Shown here in pieces: positions 35,400 to 46,449 of a stretch of DNA of 64,000 nucleotides (position 1 is its first letter; each line of letters opens with the position of its first letter). Both the position numbers and the translations under genes were made by a program. The DNA comes from Heterobilharzia americana (Eukaryota; Platyhelminthes; Trematoda; Strigeidida; Schistosomatidae). The notes beneath the pieces were generated by a model. It saw only the letters and a program-made list of their open reading frames with translations, had not been told where the DNA came from and made no database searches. The DNA is taken from the NCBI GenBank assembly GCA_944470555.2, contig OX104129.1, forward strand, positions 46,409,998 through 46,473,997. Direction: 5' to 3'.

Positions 35400-35830
35400 A
35401 CTGACTGGGAAGCAACCTAGAGTATCATTTTCATCCAGCATAATGCACCTGGTGGTGCGTTTAGGATAAGTTGCCGCTTTGGGCCACCTCAGTGTGTGTC
35501 TATAAGTTTACTTGCTCCTGTGGAGCTAGTTATATAGGACACACAAAGCATTCACTTTCTAAACGTATCCCTGAGCATGGTTGTCGGATGGAGAACGTAA
35601 ACCAATGAACGGTTCAATTCTTTTACATTTGGTAAACTCTAGACATTTAGTTCGACCACAGTCCTCCTTCAGTGTCAATTATATAGTCAGAGGGAATAGT
35701 TCAAAGGAGTACACTTTCGACAGTTGTGCACACCAGGAGCGCCCTGGTAATTCACCAATCCAAGCTTGATCTCTGGGTGTTAAAGAAGTATGTTCAATCC
35801 CTTATCTTACCATGGTGTTAGAAGTTTAAC
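35400..35830 (+). mobile_element. Penelope-like element P3, GIY-YIG 3' fragment
   Basis: This is the best-preserved GIY-YIG segment in the window. KLPLWATSVCVYKFTCSCG is followed by ASYIGHTKHSLSKRIPEHG at about 35,470-35,580, with CxCG, YIG, Arg and EH pattern residues present. A frame change leads to SILLHLVNSRHLVRPQSSFS and then, after another shift, SALVIHQSKLDLWVLKKYVQ and a terminal LILPWC-like end. The RT part is absent, so it is 5'-truncated. PLEs use this nuclease to cut the target during insertion. Stops and shifts make it a fossil. Confidence 0.8.
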
Positions 35831-35834
35831 AACT

Positions 35835-37670
35835 TTCGATTTCATTATGATTAGTTGGTTTATTGTTATCACCTTCGTTATGATTCTTATCTTATTCTTC
35901 ACCTTCTTTATGTCTATCTATCAAGTGGACACTCAATATTCTCATTTCTCATCTACGAACAATTTTCCCCTTGTCAAAATTCATGCCTTTTTCATTTCTT
36001 CCACTGTCTAAAGGATTATTATGCAACTACTTTACATTCTTGATTTCTGTTCTTAGCACTAGCTTAAAAATCGAATTATACACCATTGTTTAATAAAAGA
36101 TTGTTATGTATTTGTGGTATATGTAAAACAATTGTACAGCTTTAGAAAGCGATATCGGCGAATAAGAAGACTTTCGCCGCTGAATTATCTCTCTTTTTCT
36201 CTTAGATTAAAATAAATCAAAAGAGATAAATGTGATGTAATAAATGACGTGCAAAAATTTTCGGTAGCCCTAAGTTTGAGCAGGCTGCCTGTCTGTGATC
36301 CATTTCAGTTCAGACTTACAGCTAATAATTATGTTTCAAAAGTGTGTCATATAGGTTACAATAGTATTACACATAATCACAAATTGCGCTGAGTTTAGTA
36401 CTAATGCTATTCTCTACAGTACTTAACGGTATTGGCTTTTAAACACTGAAAGCTTTATTTCTCCTACAAGTACGGATACGTTTTTTAAATATATGGTAAC
36501 TGTCTTAATTCTTTTTCATAACCCTTAGCATGTGATACGATTAGCAATTAGATTTTGTGGCTTAGTTTGTGCTTTATTAAGTTACTGATATAAGAACACC
36601 TGATCCTAACAAGGAAGTGGATATATTTTATTCATCTTCGTTCATTGTTTTTTCAAACAGATCTAATATAATTTCGTACAATTTAAAAAACTGTTATTCA
36701 TCCTCAGATATTTTTTATTTACTTCACATATCTACTGTGAAAAATATGATCCTATGTTTCGTACTATTATTTCAGATTCAGTTCTGTCACATTTCTATCC
36801 ACATGTACATATATTAATTACAGCCTTAGGCTGTTGTAAGTGTATAAATCCTGAGTATGGTTATTAGTAGCATGGTAATTAAATATAATTCAGTAAAGCA
36901 GAAGAATCAGCTCTTCTTCAAGGCAGATAAGTGTTTTGATTTATGAACCACTTATAAACACGATAAGTCAGCAGCGTAACTAAGTTGCACATAACTTAAG
37001 AGGACTGATAACTCAGTAATCGTTATCTTTGTCTCAGGTTTGCTTGTAGACAAAACCTCTTCTGATCACGTCCACTTTGTCGGATATATCCTTCATAAAT
37101 AAGGGGACTTTTTCGAATTACTGATTGTTGTAATATGTAAAGAGGAGATAAATGAAGTTGATGTAAGTGGGTTTTTCAGATTTTGAACAGATAACCTCCA
37201 GATCATTGGTTGGTGATCTACACAATAAGGTTATTTAACTAATTTTAAAAAAAATTATTAAATTTAGTTCCTAACTTAACCGAGTTGTTTGAAATAACAT
37301 AACAACAAGCAGATTATTACTGGTCATGATGTAAATAGCAGTTAAATAGACCATCAGAATGTTTCTACACCGAATATGACGATGAAAACCGAAGGAAATC
37401 AATTCTGACGCAATCTCTTCCATGTTAAAAGTCTGATTTTACTGTCAAACGAATGTCTCGGTAAACGTTTGATTTTAGTTTGACTGTAGGGACTATAAGT
37501 GTTAGAGTATGCAGGCTAATTCAGAGATGTGATGTAGAAAATTGAAATAAACTTATTTTCCCAGTTGCTGAATATATGTCATTCATCGCTAACTGTATTT
37601 ATTTAGTGCAGGAGAAGAAAAGAGCGGTGGGGAAATACAAGTATACAGGTATAGGTTTAGTGTTATTGCT
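35835..37670. other. No recognisable feature
   Basis: Pyrimidine-rich sequence follows the PLE (possible 3' UTR). No gene is recognised. Confidence 0.4.
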
Positions 37671-37675
37671 TGTAT

Positions 37676-37935
37676 TACACCATCGTTGATTGGACTGAAT
37701 TGATCATTCTCTGTTGGTATATGGGCTCCTGTGCGGATGACTTGATATTGGTAGGCAGGTACATCCAGCTAACGAGTCCCAAATAGGACGAAATGCGCAT
37801 CCCGAATTCCACTGCTAGCCGCTGCCCATCATTACTATTCATAGTTAAAAGACAGGCAATATGGAGGCATCCACACAGGAGCCCATATGCCAACAGAGAC
37901 TGATCATTTCAGTCCAATCAACGACGGTGTGATAC
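37676..37935 (+). repeat. Hammerhead element with long inverted arms (family B, copy B3)
   Basis: The left arm at 37,677-37,749 is the near-complete reverse complement of the right arm at 37,858-37,931. Shared blocks include ATCGTTGATTGGACTGAA/TTCAGTCCAATCAACGA and TATGGGCTCCTGTG/CACAGGAGCCCATA. Between the arms lie AGGCAGGTACATCCAG, the hammerhead, and the family tail ATTCCACTGCTAGCC and CATCATTACTAT. The Pol III boxes seen in B1 and B2 are absent here. The right arm is flanked by the direct repeat ACAGGCAATAT at 37,852-37,862 and 37,934-37,944. A 72-codon frame on the minus strand is not a gene. Confidence 0.75.
37763..37807 (+). ncRNA. Hammerhead ribozyme-like motif (family B)
   Basis: The 5' stem I strand ATCCAG is at 37,763-37,768. 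The core reads CTAACGA at 37,769-37,775, where consensus CTGANGA has G at the third base. Stem II GTCC/GGAC with loop CAAATA is perfect (37,776-37,789), and GAAA is intact at 37,790-37,793. ATGCGCAT (37,793-37,800) is a perfect palindrome acting as a minimal stem III, and the triplet is ATC. Stem I is damaged on the 3' side (CCGAAT for CTGGAT). The core substitution predicts an inactive copy. The sequence closely resembles the known Smα hammerhead. Confidence 0.72.
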
Positions 37936-38061
37936 AGGCAATATCACAAATAATGGAATGATTGTACTCTGGATAGCTTATACGAGTCCTTTCTATGTTT
38001 CTGAAAATAAGGGCGGCAATAAAGTGAAAATATTTTCAGCATTTGACCCCACAACTACATC

Positions 38062-38071
38062 TTTCACGTTA
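38062..38071. repeat. TSD of RTE copy 2 (3' side)
   Basis: TTTCACGTTA, identical to 41,168-41,177. Confidence 0.88.
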
Positions 38072-41000
38072 TTAATATCATTATATGTCCCTTGGGTTCC
38101 TAGTGAAATATAATGCTTCACTAGCACGTCGCCATTTCACTTTGTTCTTTGCAGTCTTTTCAACTTGCACGCCCGAATTGTCACTTCCCTTTTGGATTCC
38201 ACTTGAGGGCCTGGCGCGTGATGTTCCCGATCGACCTTCTCAGTGTATGACCAATCCACCTCCAATTTCTTCATCTGCACATTTGCTAGGCGATGGGTTC
38301 TTGGTTGGTTCGTTGCCAGCCGGGGTTCCTTGCTGCTTATTCTTTCTGGCCACCTGATCTTCAGCAACGAGCGTAGGTGGCAGCTGTTGATGACGAACTC
38401 CAGTAGTTTGTTGGAAATGCTTTTCCTGACGAGCCAAGTTTCTGACTTGATCAACTTTGTGTTGAAAATCCGGATCTTATTCTTTATGCTGAGGGCAGTA
38501 GATCTCCGCACTGATTTCAGGTTAATGAATGCCTGTCTTGTCTTTCTTATCCTGGTTTTGAGATCCTCGTCTGTGTCGCCACCACCTGTAGTTGCGACGA
38601 TGCTGCCCAAGTAGTTAGGTAGGTGAACGAGACAACTTCATTTACATTTCTTCCGTTCATATTGATTGGTACTTGTTGTTGTTGTTGGTTTGGTATCTTC
38701 ATCATCTCTGTTTTCTCTACGTTCACTTCAAGTCCCGTCTTCGCTGCCCCTTCTGTCAACTCTTTTGGTTTTTGCCTGTAGATCTTCAAGTTTGTGTGAC
38801 ATAAGACAGACATAAATTATCAGCGAAATCCAAAATTTCTAGTCTCTTTTCATCGGTCAAACAGCATATCCCCAGCTTCTTGCTACAAAACTGTTATCTG
38901 TTGCATGATCCAGTCCAGCACAACCATGAAGATGATCGTAGATCGTAGGCAGCCTTGTCTTACTTCTTCCTGTCTTCACTTCAAAGGCGTCACTCAGCTT
39001 TCCATTGTGAATCACTTGGCATGTGGCGTCTTTTCATATAGCTGTTGAATGAAGTTGGTAAAGGTTTGTGGCACTCCGTAGTATTAAAACAGCTGCCAAA
39101 TTACTTCTTGGTTGAGGCTGTCGAAGGCCTTTTAAAAGTTGATGAAGTTGAGGTAGAGTTGACTGCCATTCTATGCTCTGTTCTATGATGATGCGTAGAG
39201 TTGCAACTTGATCGGCATATGATTTGTTCTTCTTGAAGCCAGCCAGCCTGTTCCGGTAGTAATTCTGAATGCAGAGTACTATTTAGCCTCTCCAGGATGA
39301 TGTGGCATGATATTTTGCTTGATGTGGACAGCAGCATGACTCCGCGCCAGTTAGTGTAGAGACTTAGGTCTCCCTTCTTTGCGAGTTTGAAAAGGTAGAC
39401 CTTCTTTGAATCAGTAGGCAGGTACCTTTCCTTGCTTTTTTGCAAACTTCCTGCAGTAGTGGTGTATGTCCGCTGTTGTCTCTGTGTCTGTTTTTAGTAC
39501 TTCCGGCAGAATTCTATCTGGTCCTGCTACTTTTCCGCATTTCAGTAGCCGTATTGCTTTCAGGACTTCTGCTTTTGCCGAAGGACTTGTGTTCACTGGT
39601 AATTCTGTGGTTGCTGATGGGATTTCTGAACAAGTTGCAGGTGGTGGTGGTCGATTCAAGAGTTTTCTAGAGTGGTTAGCCCGTTGTTTCCTTTGTTTCT
39701 CCCCTTTGGTAACTAGGTTTCCCTCACAATCTTTCATTGGTTTCATCTGCAGTGATCTCTTCTTAGATAGTGACCTGGTTATTTGATATAGTGCTGCCAG
39801 ATCTGTCCTACCACCAGCCTGTTCCGCTTCTCTTGCAACTGTGTCTCAGAAGTGTCTCTTGTCTTTGCGTGCACTTCTCTTCACTTCGTTGTCCAGTGTA
39901 GTGTTTTATAGGCTGTGTTCAGTTCCTCTTCTCGTTGTTCATCCTTGCACCGGTTTATCTTCTGCTTCACCATCCTCCTGTCTTCTATCACCTTCCATGT
40001 GTCCGTCGAGATTAATCCCCTGTCCTGTTTCCTCTTCCTCCTTAATACGGTTATGCAGGTTTCTATCCACATCTCTTTCAAAGAGTCCCAGCATTCTTCC
40101 ACTCAGGTTCCTTCAGGGATGTTGCTCAACGTCTCTCATTTTGTCCTGATCACTGGCTGATGCGAAGATGTCCTTTGAAGTTTTATCCTTCAGTTCAGTT
40201 TCTGTTCTGGATGTTGAACTTGAACTGTAGTCTATCATCAACTTCTTTGGAGGCTTTCAACTTGATTTGAAGGTAGGTCCCTTGCTCTAGATAGTGAGTG
40301 ATGTGAATCTACATCTGCTTCCCTTTTTGATCCCATACTGTATCCAGTAGGCTGCCTGTCCACTTTCTTCATATTGAGATGAAGTCTATCTCGTTCTTAG
40401 TGTGTCCTGATGCCTGGTAAAATCAAATCCATGTCGCTTTGTGAATAACCTTGTGTCTGTACACACTGCCCATAATTGCCTAATCGTTGAATGTGCAGAA
40501 ATCTGCAAACAGTTCTCCATTCCCATTCGTTTCCTCGATTCTTCTCGACCCATGATTAGTTCTCTTCCTGTGTTATCTTCTCCCAGTTTGGTATTCATGT
40601 CGCCCATTAGATTTGTGATGTCGCCAACTGGGGAAGATTAATTCCCACTGCATGAGAGCTTTTGATGCTCTTCGGGATGTCATGATAGCCACTCGAAAAC
40701 TCAGTGTGCTCGTAATCGTCGTCTGGGTGACAGTATTGGGGTAGATTATTGACTCTCCTCTCCAGTTAACAGTTTGTAGAGTCCACTTACATTCCACCTG
40801 CTTACGCAGATTCCTAGCACTTCAGTGCTACACCTTTTCACCTCTTTTGCAATCTTGGTAGCCATGCCAGAACCATACATGGTGCGGACATTCCATGTCC
40901 TCATTCTTACTTTCGCTTTCATCGAGAGTAGACACATTAGCTGATTGGCTTTCCGAAGGCTTTCACCAGCCGGTGCCATTTTGTCTCCCCGATTCCAGTG

Positions 41001-41167
41001 AGGAATAAGTTTATTTTTATTTTTTACATTTTGTTTGTGCTTTGAAATTTATTTAGCGGTTGGATTAGTTTTACGGGGTAGAGTTACTAGCCGTACACCA
41101 AATCTTCCCTCTTTATCCGGGCTTACGACTGGCAAGTAATTAATGAACTAGTTAACCAGGCAAGGTT
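38072..41167 (-). mobile_element. Full-length RTE copy 2, heavily degraded
   Basis: It is bounded by a perfect 10-bp TSD, TTTCACGTTA, at 38,062-38,071 and 41,168-41,177. Layout is as in copy 1: a 5' UTR of about 245 bases, ATG near 40,922 (MKAKVRMRTWNVRTM), then endonuclease, RT, C-terminal domain and a short tail after ...NPRDI. Endonuclease pieces are GICVSRW (the Glu of ICESRW is changed to Val) and GDMNTKLGEDNTG near 40,607-40,555. RT pieces are RLLKCGKVAGPD near 39,530, YTNWRGVMLLSTSSKIS near 39,360-39,310 and LDFADNLCL near 38,820, where the FADD box reads FADN. The C-terminal domain covers 38,610-38,085. Damage exceeds that of copy 1, so it is probably an older insertion. Confidence 0.9.
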
Positions 41168-41177
41168 TTTCACGTTA
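41168..41177. repeat. TSD of RTE copy 2 (5' side)
   Basis: TTTCACGTTA, identical to 38,062-38,071. Confidence 0.88.
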
Positions 41178-41555
41178 CGCAGATTATATAAACTTTATTC
41201 TACATATTTCAATTTAGTTCAGACTGTTGGGTAATTTCATTTATTAATAATGTAACTAATTTCGTCAACCTTCGGTTGTTGGAGATTTCTGTTTATTTTG
41301 ATTTAGAAAAAACAGACCATTCCGAGTACCAGGTAAAAAGAATATAAGTAACTGAATATCTGGTATTAACATGATCGTCGTCTAAAATGCCTGGTGACTG
41401 AAATGATATTGACGCCTGGGTAACATGTAACTCTCATTCCGGATTTATTAAAATAGCAGATTGGTGATCTGGAAGAAGTTAGATGAAGAAAGCTGTCAGA
41501 AATATTCATGAAATGAGATCAATGACTAACGAAAGAATACCGAAATTCATTGTGA
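41178..41555. other. Short stretch without recognised feature
   Basis: Lies between the RTE copy and the RTE-B copy and may include the RTE-B 3' UTR. Confidence 0.35.
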
Positions 41556-41559
41556 TAAT

Positions 41560-43170
41560 GAAGATAAAGATGATGTGTAAAAAATGACTGCACTACTGAG
41601 ATCAGGTCCCAGCCACATCACCTAGAGACTCTAAACAATCGTTTCTGTTTTCAGCAGGTCTTAACAGAGAGGTTCCCATTAACTTATATGGCTAAGACCA
41701 ACAGTCGAAAAGTTCAGGGACTGATATCATTTCCAGTCAAGCCAGCTGCAACATTTTTCCGGGATGAATCAACCTCAGCCTACATTGTTAGATGATGCAA
41801 GTGGTGATTGGGGATACGCAACACGTGTCTTAGCCGCTTTAGATGAAGTAAGTCCACAACCTCATCGACCGACTGTCCTTTTGTCATTGAAACTCTATGT
41901 CTGGCTCCTACTATACTCACATTGTGATACCACAACACAGCCTGTGTTTCGAAGGCATTGGTGGTCACTCGTTAGTGGTCTTATTTTTTTTACTTTGAAT
42001 GGCCATGATTCACAGGGACAAATTATGACTAAGTTAAATGCAGTGCATTGCAATCGGCCGTTACTAGAAAATTTCATATCACAGTGATACCACAAATGGC
42101 ACAATAGGACGAAAGCTAAGCAAGCCTTTTGTACTCATGCAGAAACTTCGTCGGTCACTAGCCCATCAAGAGTGAACTAACTTCTTAGTTAAGTGAACCG
42201 GTTCAGTAGTTCAACTCTTCCACTTCTTACTGTTAAACGAAGTACCTACGGAGACCGGTGGTGGGGGAATAATTTGTATTTTTGTGGCAAAAAACGCTTC
42301 CCAAACATTTTAGAATTGTCCCTCAAGGTGTTCAGAATATTTTGCATCTTGTCAACGTCTTCATCCAACAGGATTATGTCACCTGTGTATTCTATTTCTA
42401 TGAAAATCTTTCCTGTGACGAGATCAATCTCCATGAAAGCAACTAGAGGGAAATCCGCAGAAGTACGTGTATGGTAAAGTTGAAAGTAAACGAAGAGAGT
42501 GGACATAATTGACAGAGAGCTCTCAGCTTACACAACTCATCTAACAACTCAGCATAGTCTCTAACAAGCATATTCATGGGTGTCTGAGTACAGAATCTTC
42601 AACACAGTTATTTTATTGCTCGGGACCTCTTTCTATGAGTGGCACTGATCGAGGACCTCTTGATCAATGGATACTAATGCCGCCTCAAGATCGAGAAATA
42701 ATAGTGTACGGCGACGCACCCTCGGCCAAGTCAGATACCTGGCAGGTTTCCTCTGATTCGTAATTCTCGAGCAGCAACTAGACATTCGATAATTATAAAA
42801 CCAATAATCTCACATATGTTTTGTGAGACTGATTCTAATATGGTTGTCGGAGGAAGATTGTTCCTCTTTCTTGAAGAATGGGACAATTAATGTTTGAGAC
42901 TATTCATAAACGATCATATCCGACTTCCATATACTAGCTAAGATTGTTCTTAATCTCACCAGTAATTCTAAAACATTAACGCTAGTTCATCTGGCCCTGT
43001 CGCCCATCATCGTTTCATAATACTTACAGCTCTTTCAAAGCCTGCAGGTGACTGAGGCCATAGCTAAATGCTCTACTAAGAATTAACTGTGTATCTGGTC
43101 AAGAAATGGAAGGTGGAGGCTAGTTAAGCTGTTCCTCTACATATTCCACTCACAGTTTCAATAGTCAATA
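41560..43170 (-). mobile_element. RTE-B copy 2, 5'-truncated and degraded
   Basis: Minus-strand reading, in several frames, gives the following order. First comes an RT N-terminal trace MKR-WATGPDELA near 43,010, then LIVPFFKK and SDNHIRISLTK near 42,890-42,810. Next is FLDLEAALVSID near 42,690-42,660; motif A is normally FDSVD, so the first Asp is lost. EYTGDIILLDEDVDKMQNIL follows at about 42,396-42,340, where YADD reads YTGD. RPLTSDHQCLRNTG lies near 41,985-41,945. GQSVDEVVDLLHLKRLRHVL and RIPNHHL lie near 41,870-41,800, and the end NDCLESLGDVAGT lies near 41,630. The endonuclease is missing. It shares its C-terminal blocks with the copy at 8.6-11.0 kb. No TSD was found. Confidence 0.75.
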
Positions 43171-43174
43171 TAAG

Positions 43175-45050
43175 AGAATTAGAGACCGGTCATTTTCCAC
43201 CATAGTCTCACTAAACAGTGACCTTTCATCCTTAGTTTCCTTGATAAGTCAAAATAACTGTCTAGTACTACCTATCACGATAACGTTTTTTGTCTTTTTG
43301 GCCTTCACTGGCCACCACTCTTCGAAATCATTAAGTAAGCTGTTTATGAGCCTACATTTGATTTACTCTCGCTCCCCATTGTATTTTGATACTGCAGGGA
43401 AGCTTATATGTGCATCCATATACTTATGCGAAGCTGCTGAAATCAACTAGGCCTTTCTTATTACTTTTTTTGGAGTTACCTAGGTCTTCAATGTTGTCTT
43501 TAAAGCAGATTGGAGATGGAGGCTGAATTCCTTTTCAGGAGGAGCGATATTGCTGTGCACCAAAAACTGTCTAACCAGTTTTTTGCTGAAAACATTCTTA
43601 GTATTATTATCCTCAAGCTTTTCAGTTGGCTTGTTTAATAAACAGGCATTTATATTTTTCTGAAATAAAGTCACGAAGGAAAAACAGTACTTATAAACTA
43701 AAGAGTAGTCGTCAAAATGGCCACTTGAGTATATGGCAGTTTACGCGTTCCAAATTGTTAGTGTTACTTCTGATGTATTTTCGTGAACAACTATTTTTGT
43801 ATCAAGCAAAGTTGTATTGTTTATTTTGTGGTTACCATTAGACGTTGAAGCATATTTTCTTGTGTAAAGTTGCAGAGGGACAAAGGATTAGTCTTTCAAT
43901 AGAGACTTTCAGCTTTTTTATGCACTTTATAACTCAACGTAGGTGCTATCATTTTATGTTCCTGATTCTTACAGAAACATTTGTATATTTCTGCGTAAAG
44001 GCCTTGTTTTTCCACAAAGGTGTATTAGATCACTGGTAGGCATTTCTAAACTAACCTAACAATGAATCTATATATTTTTTCATAATATCGAAAAACCGAA
44101 CGAAGGTATATATATGTTTGCTTAGTTTTAATCACGCTCTTCATTTGTGTACAGTATTTATCACAGTAGAGCATACATTGAATGGTAATATCAATTTTAA
44201 GGTTAGTGATCATCGAAACACTGGAATTGCCCTTGGCGTGATGTTGTAGAATTACGTATTTTACAAAATTTCGGATTGTCCAAATGAATTAACTGGAGTA
44301 GAATAGGAAATATTCTTGATTTTAACACTAACAGTAGGATCTGAGTGCAAGCAGCTTTAAGAACTTATCACAGAAAATAGTAGGTAATGGACAAAACTGG
44401 AATGAACATTACGGAATAAAAGAACATGAAGTTCGTTGAATATATAAGGGCTTCTGTGAAAAGCAGTGATATTTATTTTGGCGTAGGAGAAGATGACTGA
44501 AGAACAAGTGAATGAATAAGCTTTGCTGAGGAAGAATATCAAGTTTCATTTGGTTAATTGCAGTAACTTAAGGATCTAAAACAATCAATCTTTACCGTTT
44601 ATGCAGACTGTTTACTGTTTCGGAAAGATCAGAGAAAGCAGGCTAAATGTTTGGAACATGAACTCACTTTATATTTTTCTAGCCTTTTGCCCTGTTTTAC
44701 AATTCGTTTTAAAAGGTATGTTTTTTAATTTCTTGAGTGGTTCCAAGTTTTCATCCTAAACACCTGAGAAAGACATGCATTAGTCGGTTACTACAGAGTA
44801 ACCAATTACATGTCTGAAATTGAGTGACTAAAGGCAATCTGTCAGAATTTCTCAATCTGCTTCTTTAAAATTTTTTCACACTCATCAGTAAGGTTTATCT
44901 GCAACTCAGAAAAACCTGACGTTATTTCAGGAATCAGGCTTACAGTATTCACAGCTGTATTGAAATACTAGATACACGTGTAATTCAGACCACTAGAAAA
45001 TTCATAAAAAATTGGATTAAAAACGTCCTGTATGACAGATTTTATGACAG
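43175..45050. other. No recognisable gene
   Basis: Several short frames (61-71 codons) without recognisable domains. Nothing else identified. Confidence 0.4.
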
Positions 45051-45059
45051 TGGATGGTT

Positions 45060-45560
45060 AAAATCAATGTTTCGGAGAATTTTGTGGAATAAAGATACAA
45101 CTGAATAATGATGCTCAAGTAAGTTTCCATGAAATTCTGTTCAAAAGAAACATGCAGCAAATGATATTTTTACTAAGGACGAAACTGTGGAGATTCAGTA
45201 TTATAGAAAGCCACAATTAGTGTGAATTATACACAGTGACAAGTTTTATACTGACGGATAAATTTTAGTAAATCTTCGAATGAAATTTCCTCAGTCAAAC
45301 TATGAAATCCGTTTGAAAACCAATAAAGTAACTAGAAGTCAAATGAAGACAGATACAACAGAAAGATTTGGCATTTTGTGTGTATGAATTTCGAACCTAT
45401 AAAGCTTGTTTCTGAGCTAGTTTGTAGGCCTAGATGTCTTCATGAACTAAGCTGCATTGAAATTCCCCCATAGTGTCTCTTGGGTGCTTTAATTGACAAG
45501 TATTTTGCTCTCAAGTTAAATAATCTCGAGATATTGATTTACTGCCTTCCTCGTTAGTAT
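45060..45560 (+). mobile_element. Possible Penelope-like element remnant P7
   Basis: Weak match. EIQYYRKP near 45,190 resembles the PLE block (VYRKPT) that follows the RT. FGILCVYEFRTYKACF near 45,370-45,415 resembles the GIY-YIG entry CVYxFxCxC. In another frame, CRPRCLHELSCIEIPP and CLLGALIDKYF near 45,427-45,505 resemble the region around the EH(I/F)P motif. Each piece is short and stops intervene, so it could be chance. Confidence 0.35.
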
Positions 45561-45564
45561 ATTG

Positions 45565-46240
45565 CCTTATTATTTCAACATTTCACCTGGCTGAGTTTAA
45601 CTGACAGAGGACAAAACAATATAGAGTTTATGCATTATTTGTGATGTGGAAGTTCTGCACGGACACTAACTTTTGAACTCTTTTTTCCGTCTTTTTCTAC
45701 TATCCACTATAACTGATTCCCTTTAATCACTTTCAAGTTAGTAGGTAAACTAGATTTCGTTAACCATGAAATTTATTTGTATAAAGAATCTGTGTACTTC
45801 TTATTCAGTACTCAGCAATATATTTGAAGTAGTTTCAAGCGTTTCAAGGGCCGTTGTTTCCTAAATATTCATGAGTATGTCTGTCACAAGAAGAGATATT
45901 GGTGGACTCATATTAACCCTGGCTTTTTTGTTTATTTTCACACTTAAGGACTTAGGTGTACCCCTGTTGCCAAATTACAACTTGATACTCTACTTGTTTA
46001 GTAAACAGTGCTGCTATACTGTAATAAATCTCATAAAGGAAACTAAAAGTGATCCCTCGAAAAATCCCACCGATGTTTGCCCAAAGTGAATATTTGAAAC
46101 ACATTGCATAAGCAACTTGGTATAAATTCTAGAAATAGGTTTTTCAGCAAGTTTATTTGCAAAAGGTGAGATTAGAGTCTTTTCTAAGAGGTTCACAAAT
46201 TATGGTCAGAGCATAATAATTAGTTAATTAAGAGACTAAA
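45565..46240. other. No recognisable feature
   Basis: Nothing identified with confidence. Confidence 0.35.
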
Positions 46241-46249
46241 ATCGTCTGG

Positions 46250-46440
46250 TAATTAGTGGGAGGCTCTGCATCGAGACTTCACGCTTGCTGGCACTCACAG
46301 GCTAGCAGTATCTGCAACTTCGATGGAACTGATGTCGTATACAAGGCTGAAATCCACTCCACTCAGATACCTTACTACTGAGCTAATAGCGCCGCAGCTG
46401 AACTCCAGTATGACTAGATAAGGTATATTGATTGGTCACT
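46250..46440 (-). repeat. tRNA-related SINE with decayed hammerhead (family C, copy C3)
   Basis: On the minus strand a good A box, TAGCTCAGTAGTAAGG (near 46,390-46,375), is followed by the B-box-like GGATTTCAGCC and then GACATCAGTTCC, a block shared with C2. The hammerhead region reads TGTGAGTGCCAGCAAGCGTG then AAGTC, a decayed form of the family's GATGAGTGCC...GCACGAAATC. It is not predicted to cleave. Confidence 0.5.
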
Positions 46441-46449
46441 ATATTGAAA

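Noticed and set aside
42095..42120. TAGGACGAAAGC on the plus strand, resembling the hammerhead 3' core
   Set aside because: No CTGANGA precedes it. The sequence is the antisense of RTE-B coding sequence.
46014..46196. Minus-strand 60-codon frame with LLEKTL, reminiscent of the PLE linker in P4
   Set aside because: The similarity is limited to a few residues and no GIY-YIG follows.
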